Shown piece after piece: positions 60,574 to 64,000 of a stretch of DNA of 64,000 bases. Every line of letters begins with the position of its first letter. The first letter of the stretch is position 1. The translations under genes were made by a program, and so were the position numbers. The notes beneath the pieces were generated by a model. The model worked only from the letters and a program-made list of their open reading frames with translations. It searched no databases and was not told where the DNA came from. The DNA is from Chryseobacterium gleum (GTDB lineage: Bacteria > Bacteroidota > Bacteroidia > Flavobacteriales_D > Crocinitomicaceae): assembly GCA_945897565.1 (NCBI GenBank), contig CAMDFN010000004.1:1-64000 (forward strand), written 5' to 3'.

Positions 60574-61710
60574 ATGAACTACTTACCAAACATTCAAAAC
60601 GATTACTGGTCTTATTTGCTGTTCTGCGGCATATTTTTAGGCGCAATACAATTGTTTTATGTGTTTTACTTTTACGCCAGATTTGCCTTTAAACGTAAAA
60701 AACCACAATTAGAAGCTCAAAACTACCCGCCTGTTTCTGTCATTATTGCCGCTCGAAATGAATCCGATAACCTTTACGAGCACCTTCCTTCTATTTTGAG
60801 CCAAGATTACCCCAAATACGAAGTTATTGTAGTTAACAACCAAAGTATCGATGACAGCAACTGGATCTTAACTGCTTTTGCACATCAATTTAAGCAATTA
60901 AAAGTGGTAGAAATATCGCGGAGCCCACATCTCAAACTTGGTAAGAAACTTCCTATTACACTTGGCATCAAAGCTGCCTCATATGATCATTTTGTGCTTA
61001 CCGATGCCGATTGTCAGCCCCTTAGCACACAATGGCTCAAACAAGTCATGGGCAAGCTAAATGTGAAGCAACAACTCGTTATTGGCTACAGCCCCTTTAC
61101 CAAAACCAAAGGTTTCTTCAATAAATTAGTGCGCTTTGACAACGCTTGGATGGGTGCGAGCGCCTTTAGTTATGCGCTAGCTGGCAATGCTTTTAAGGCA
61201 AACGGACGCAATTTGGCCTATTCAAAACTCTTGTTTCAAAAAGTCAATGGCTTTAAATCACATTACGCCATAAGCCCCGGCGACGACGACCTTCTTTTGC
61301 AAGACGCCATTCAATTTAGCAAAATCAACATTTCCGATGACCCCAATTCTTTTGTAAGGTCTGCGGCGCCAATTAGTTGGTCCGATTGGCTCAGACAAAA
61401 AGCGAAATATCATGTCAGTTCTGCCCGTTATTCGTTTATTAAAAAAGTATTGTTAGGAATCTATCCACTCAGCCTGATTTTGATGTGGATTTCTTTCGTT
61501 GCTTTGTGCTTCAATATAATATACTTGCCCCTAGGGTCTAGTATATTTATTGGTGTAATTGCAATCAAATGGTGGCTTCAAGGTACTTGCCTGAATCGAC
61601 TCGGCGAAAAGAAACTCATGTTGTTTTTTCCAGCTTGGGATTTATTTTATAGTTTCCTTATGCCCATCGTTTATTATATATCTGAAAGGCAAAAATATTA
61701 CCGATGGTAG
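60574..61710 (+). CDS. Membrane-bound family 2 glycosyltransferase
   Basis: 378 residues from ATG 60574; an in-frame TTG at 60562 is also possible. N-terminal helix (about 14-34), GT-A catalytic domain with VSVIIAARNESDNL, the metal motif LTDADCQP, NGRNLAYSK and the acidic GDDDLLLQ, then two to three helices from 295. The architecture resembles processive or lipid-linked GT2 enzymes but lacks a clear QxxRW motif. Product unknown. It overlaps the sigma factor gene by seven bases. Confidence 0.9.
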   Translation: MNYLPNIQNDYWSYLLFCGIFLGAIQLFYVFYFYARFAFKRKKPQLEAQNYPPVSVIIAARNESDNLYEHLPSILSQDYPKYEVIVVNNQSIDDSNWILTAFAHQFKQLKVVEISRSPHLKLGKKLPITLGIKAASYDHFVLTDADCQPLSTQWLKQVMGKLNVKQQLVIGYSPFTKTKGFFNKLVRFDNAWMGASAFSYALAGNAFKANGRNLAYSKLLFQKVNGFKSHYAISPGDDDLLLQDAIQFSKINISDDPNSFVRSAAPISWSDWLRQKAKYHVSSARYSFIKKVLLGIYPLSLILMWISFVALCFNIIYLPLGSSIFIGVIAIKWWLQGTCLNRLGEKKLMLFFPAWDLFYSFLMPIVYYISERQKYYRW

Positions 61711-62309
61711 AAAACGAGCATTTATCTGATAAGGCCAAACAAGACCTGCACTTGGTTGCTGCAGCCCGATCGGGAAGCCAAGCAGCCTACGCAGATCTCC
61801 TGGACCGCTACCGCGACTCCATTTACTTCATGATGCTCAAGATGGTCAAAAATTCAGACGACGCCGACGACCTCACCATAGAAGCTTTTGGAAAAGCCTT
61901 TGCCCGCCTTGACCAATACTCGCCCAGCTTTGCTTTCAGTACTTGGCTCTTTAAGATCGCTTCCAACAACTGTATCGATTTTATCCGCAAAAAACGCATC
62001 GAGGTTACTTCCATAGATCGAGGCATCACTACCAGCGATGGCGAGCGCATGCACATCGATGCCAAATCACAGACCCTCAATCCAGAAGAAACCATCATTC
62101 AGGGCCAACGCTTAGTGCATATGCGGCTATTGGTGAGCAAGCTCAAACCCAAATACCGCGAACTCGTTGAGAAGCGTTATTTTGAAGAAAAAAGTTACGA
62201 AGAAATTGCCGAAGAACTCAACTTACCACTCGGTACGGTTAAAGCGCAATTATTCCGTGCCAGAGACTTCTTAGCTGCCATGATGAAGCATACTAAAGAT
62301 AGTATTTAA
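61704..62309 (+). CDS. ECF-type RNA polymerase sigma factor
   Basis: 201 residues. Region 2 (about 15-100; LLDRYRDSIYFMMLKMVKNS, DDADDLTIEAFGKAFARLDQ, FSTWLFKIASNNCIDFIRKK) and region 4 (about 140-195; KPKYRELVEKRYFEEKSYEE, IAEELNLPLGTVKAQLFRAR). No anti-sigma factor gene adjoins it. It is embedded between a glycosyltransferase and rsmG, suggesting constitutive co-expression. This ancestral-looking form is common in Bacteroidota. Confidence 0.94.
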   Translation: MVENEHLSDKAKQDLHLVAAARSGSQAAYADLLDRYRDSIYFMMLKMVKNSDDADDLTIEAFGKAFARLDQYSPSFAFSTWLFKIASNNCIDFIRKKRIEVTSIDRGITTSDGERMHIDAKSQTLNPEETIIQGQRLVHMRLLVSKLKPKYRELVEKRYFEEKSYEEIAEELNLPLGTVKAQLFRARDFLAAMMKHTKDSI

Positions 62310-62935
62310 TGACGCTACTTCAGCACTATTTTCCCGACTTAAGCAAAGAACAAATCGCGCAGTTTACTGCCTTAGAAGCACTCTATACCGAATGGAATGC
62401 GCAAATTAATGTCATCTCTAGAAAAGACACTGAACACTTTTATGAAAGACATGTTTTGCACTCACTGGCCATTGCAAAAGTGCTGCAATTTTTGCCCGGG
62501 GCACAAGTTTTAGATATTGGCACGGGCGGTGGTTTTCCAGGTATTCCACTCGCCATTCTTTTTCCGGAAGTTCAATTTCATTTAGTAGATTCCATCGGGA
62601 AGAAAATCAAAGTGGTGCAAGAAGTTGCTGTAAGTCTTGGGCTTCTTAACGTGAAAGCGAGCCATGCCCGTGCAGAAACCATCAAAGACCGCTACGATTT
62701 CATCGTGAGCAGAGCAGTGACCCAAATGCCCGTATTTTTAACTTGGGTAAAAGGCAAAAGCGGTAAAAAAAACCTGCATCCTTTCAAAAATGGCATTCTC
62801 TATCTCAAGGGAGGAGACCTCAGCGAAGAACTAGCAGGCATGAAGTACCCTTTCAAAGAATTTCCAATTGCCAATTTCTACAAGGAAGCATTTTTTGAGA
62901 CCAAAAAGGTTGTGTACGTGCAACTAGTGCCCTGA
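62309..62935 (+). CDS. rsmG: 16S rRNA (guanine527-N7)-methyltransferase RsmG
   Basis: 208 residues. SAM-binding motif LDIGTGGGFPGIPLAILFP, FHLVDSIGKKIKVVQEVAVS, RYDFIVSRAVTQMPVF and NGILYLKGGDL match the GidB/RsmG family. N-terminal segment with LYTEWNAQINVISRKD is also typical. Its start shares the A of the sigma-factor stop (TAATG). It converges on ispF with a gap of three bases. Confidence 0.95.
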   Translation: MTLLQHYFPDLSKEQIAQFTALEALYTEWNAQINVISRKDTEHFYERHVLHSLAIAKVLQFLPGAQVLDIGTGGGFPGIPLAILFPEVQFHLVDSIGKKIKVVQEVAVSLGLLNVKASHARAETIKDRYDFIVSRAVTQMPVFLTWVKGKSGKKNLHPFKNGILYLKGGDLSEELAGMKYPFKEFPIANFYKEAFFETKKVVYVQLVP

Positions 62936-62938
62936 TCG

Positions 62939-63430
62939 CTATAACTCATAAAGTAAGGCCGAGGCGTACGCTTTGATAGCGCGCTTTTCACCAAAAGAAT
63001 CTACCTTTTCATGGGTTGTAGCCTTGATACTCATTTCGGCCGTTTCTAAGTTCAAAATACCAGCCAAAACTACCTGCATTTGTTCGATATGTGGATTGAC
63101 TTTCGGCGTCTCTAAAATGACCGTAGCATCGATATTGACAATGCCATAGCCCTTTTCACTGACCAAGCGAAACACCTCTTTGAGTAGTATCTTGGAATCT
63201 ATTCCTTTGTATTGCGGATCTTGATCAGAAAAATGGTAGCCGATGTCTCTGAGCGCTAAAGCCCCGAGTAAAGCGTCGCAAATGGCATGAATGAGCACAT
63301 CTGCATCGGAATGCCCTACAGCGCCAAGCGGAGATGGCAGTTGAATGCCGCCAATCCAAAGTGGGTAACCCTCAGCGAGCTGATGAACATCTACACCGTA
63401 GCCAATGCGCAACTTTGGTTTGGTTTGCAT
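62939..63430 (-). CDS. ispF: 2-C-methyl-D-erythritol 2,4-cyclodiphosphate synthase
   Basis: 163 residues. IspF makes the cyclic diphosphate in the MEP isoprenoid pathway. Metal ligands D14 and H16 in YGVDVHQLAEG and H48 in GHSDADVLIHAICDALLGA; the C-terminal ATTHEKVDSFG motif is also present. Its ATG shares a base with the porV stop. The polyprenyl synthase at 43.7 kb uses products of this pathway. Confidence 0.96.
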   Translation of the reverse strand: MQTKPKLRIGYGVDVHQLAEGYPLWIGGIQLPSPLGAVGHSDADVLIHAICDALLGALALRDIGYHFSDQDPQYKGIDSKILLKEVFRLVSEKGYGIVNIDATVILETPKVNPHIEQMQVVLAGILNLETAEMSIKATTHEKVDSFGEKRAIKAYASALLYEL

Positions 63431-64000
63431 TAGTTGCCACCGAGATTGAGGCGCAAGGTAAAGCGCAGGGTGTTGGCCAATGGGCTCTGACGCCCGTTTA
63501 GCGAAGCTAAATAAGAGAAGTCAATAGCAAACATATTGTACTTGAGCGAGGCGCCTAGGTTCAAAAATTGGCGGTTACCTTTGCTTTTGTTTTCATAGAA
63601 GACACCGCCGCGCAAAGCTAAAACATCGCTGTACCACCACTCAGCACCTGCTGCAATATTTATTTCTGCCAATTCTTCTTTGAGGCGAGTGCCTTTAACG
63701 ATTTCGTAAGTACCCTCGGCAGTCTGGATCAAGTCGCCATTTTCATCTTCGGCAAGTACACCTGGCGCATCGTAAAAAGATTGCATCATAGAGGTGATGA
63801 TACCGACATCGCCATCCATACCCGCTAACATCACGTAATCGCCGTTAATGAGCTTGTAAATAGCTGGGGTCGGGACGAGTAAACGTTGGAGGTCTAGTGA
63901 AAAGGTTACTTTATTGTATTCGTCAAATTCTGCCAAAAAGCTATTGCCAATTTTGAGGTTCATCGGGATAAAATCTCGGCGCGACAACTCAGAGTAAGAA
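63430..64000 (-). CDS. porV: PorV-like T9SS outer-membrane protein (N-terminus beyond window)
   Basis: The frame is open through the right edge (SYSELSRRDFIPMNLKIG is the leftmost visible part), so only about 189 residues of the C-terminus are here. The pattern RRDFIPMNLKIGNSFLAEFD, LDLQRLLVPTPAIY, WYSDVLALRGGVFYENK, and the ending TLRFTLRLNLGG agree with PorV (LptO), the T9SS shuttle that carries cargo to PorU. PorV would serve the sorting-domain proteins at 3-5.6, 26.2 and 44.8 kb. An internal TTG at 63987 is not the start. porU would be expected upstream, outside the window. Confidence 0.8.
   Translation of the reverse strand, partial: SYSELSRRDFIPMNLKIGNSFLAEFDEYNKVTFSLDLQRLLVPTPAIYKLINGDYVMLAGMDGDVGIITSMMQSFYDAPGVLAEDENGDLIQTAEGTYEIVKGTRLKEELAEINIAAGAEWWYSDVLALRGGVFYENKSKGNRQFLNLGASLKYNMFAIDFSYLASLNGRQSPLANTLRFTLRLNLGGN

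Noticed and set aside
1-64000. CRISPR arrays, rRNA genes, intact insertion sequences, prophage or restriction-modification genes
   Set aside because: None seen on either strand; no periodic direct repeats with unique spacers and no transposase or integrase motifs.

Overview
The window reads as chromosome of a member of the Bacteroidota, most likely a Flavobacteriales-type marine or freshwater bacterium. Evidence: several secreted proteins end in type IX secretion (T9SS) sorting domains of type A or the gliding-motility type B; a porV C-terminus lies at the right edge; GLPGLI, DUF5686 and DUF6427 families occur; the DAHP synthase is fused to chorismate mutase; the DksA-like protein and Tgt have lost zinc ligands; and intergenic spaces carry the phylum's -7 promoter box TAnnTTTG instead of E. 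coli-type boxes. There is no rRNA, CRISPR array, intact insertion sequence or prophage. The only RNA gene found is tRNA-Phe. Gene density is very high and most genes sit in short, tightly packed operons.

Layout. 1-5.9 kb: an accessory stretch with the tail of a PKD/gliding-motility C-terminal adhesin, a GldL-like membrane protein, a secreted CotH-kinase protein flanked by two decayed copies of one short gene tail, and tRNA-Phe. 6-11.3 kb: coaX, a beta-barrel protein, lptC, a small membrane protein and a DUF5686 protein. 11.3-12.4 kb (minus): dksA-like gene and lspA. 12.5-19.4 kb: DUF6427, purQ, purD, GldE-like CNNM/CBS protein, HAD phosphatase, ruvB, queG. 19.5-21.8 kb: kmo and a barrel protein. 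21.8-26.2 kb (minus): PafA-type phosphatase, class III aminotransferase, metF, unknown periplasmic protein. 26.2-29.3 kb: a T9SS cargo protein and a von Willebrand type D protein with a proline-rich tail. 29.4-33.2 kb: two divergent orphan response regulators, tsaB, M23 peptidase. 33.3-37.7 kb: coiled-coil protein, zapA, rny, DAHP synthase-chorismate mutase, aroA. 37.7-39.3 kb (minus): ruvX, def, lipoprotein. 39.4-44.7 kb: lipoprotein, TonB-receptor-like protein plus GLPGLI protein, polyprenyl synthase. 44.7-48.9 kb: a probably abundant T9SS cargo protein, hydrolase/HMA pair, two paralogous lipoproteins. 48.9-50.6 kb (minus): 3-hydroxyanthranilate dioxygenase and acyl-CoA dehydrogenase. 50.6-58.3 kb: anmK, glutamate/leucine dehydrogenase, nhaD, folC, pyrR, pyrB, STAS protein, rnz. 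58.3-60.5 kb (minus): lptG-type permease, tgt. 60.5-64 kb: glycosyltransferase, ECF sigma factor, rsmG; ispF and porV (minus).

Pathways meet across operons: kmo plus the 3-hydroxyanthranilate dioxygenase (kynurenine route towards quinolinate/NAD), queG plus tgt (queuosine), purQ/purD, pyrR/pyrB, DAHP synthase/aroA (shikimate), lptC/lptG (LPS export), ruvB/ruvX.

No obvious new defence or biosynthetic system is present. The most interesting signals are: a recurrent promoter-to-start geometry suggesting many leaderless mRNAs; a terminator-like hairpin inside the 5' part of the DAHP synthase gene; a single polypeptide with three GldL-like membrane hairpins and a soluble domain; the duplicated gene-tail remnants around the cotH gene; a coiled-coil gene coupled to zapA; and the vWD protein. 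All assignments come from reading the sequence; no database search was run.
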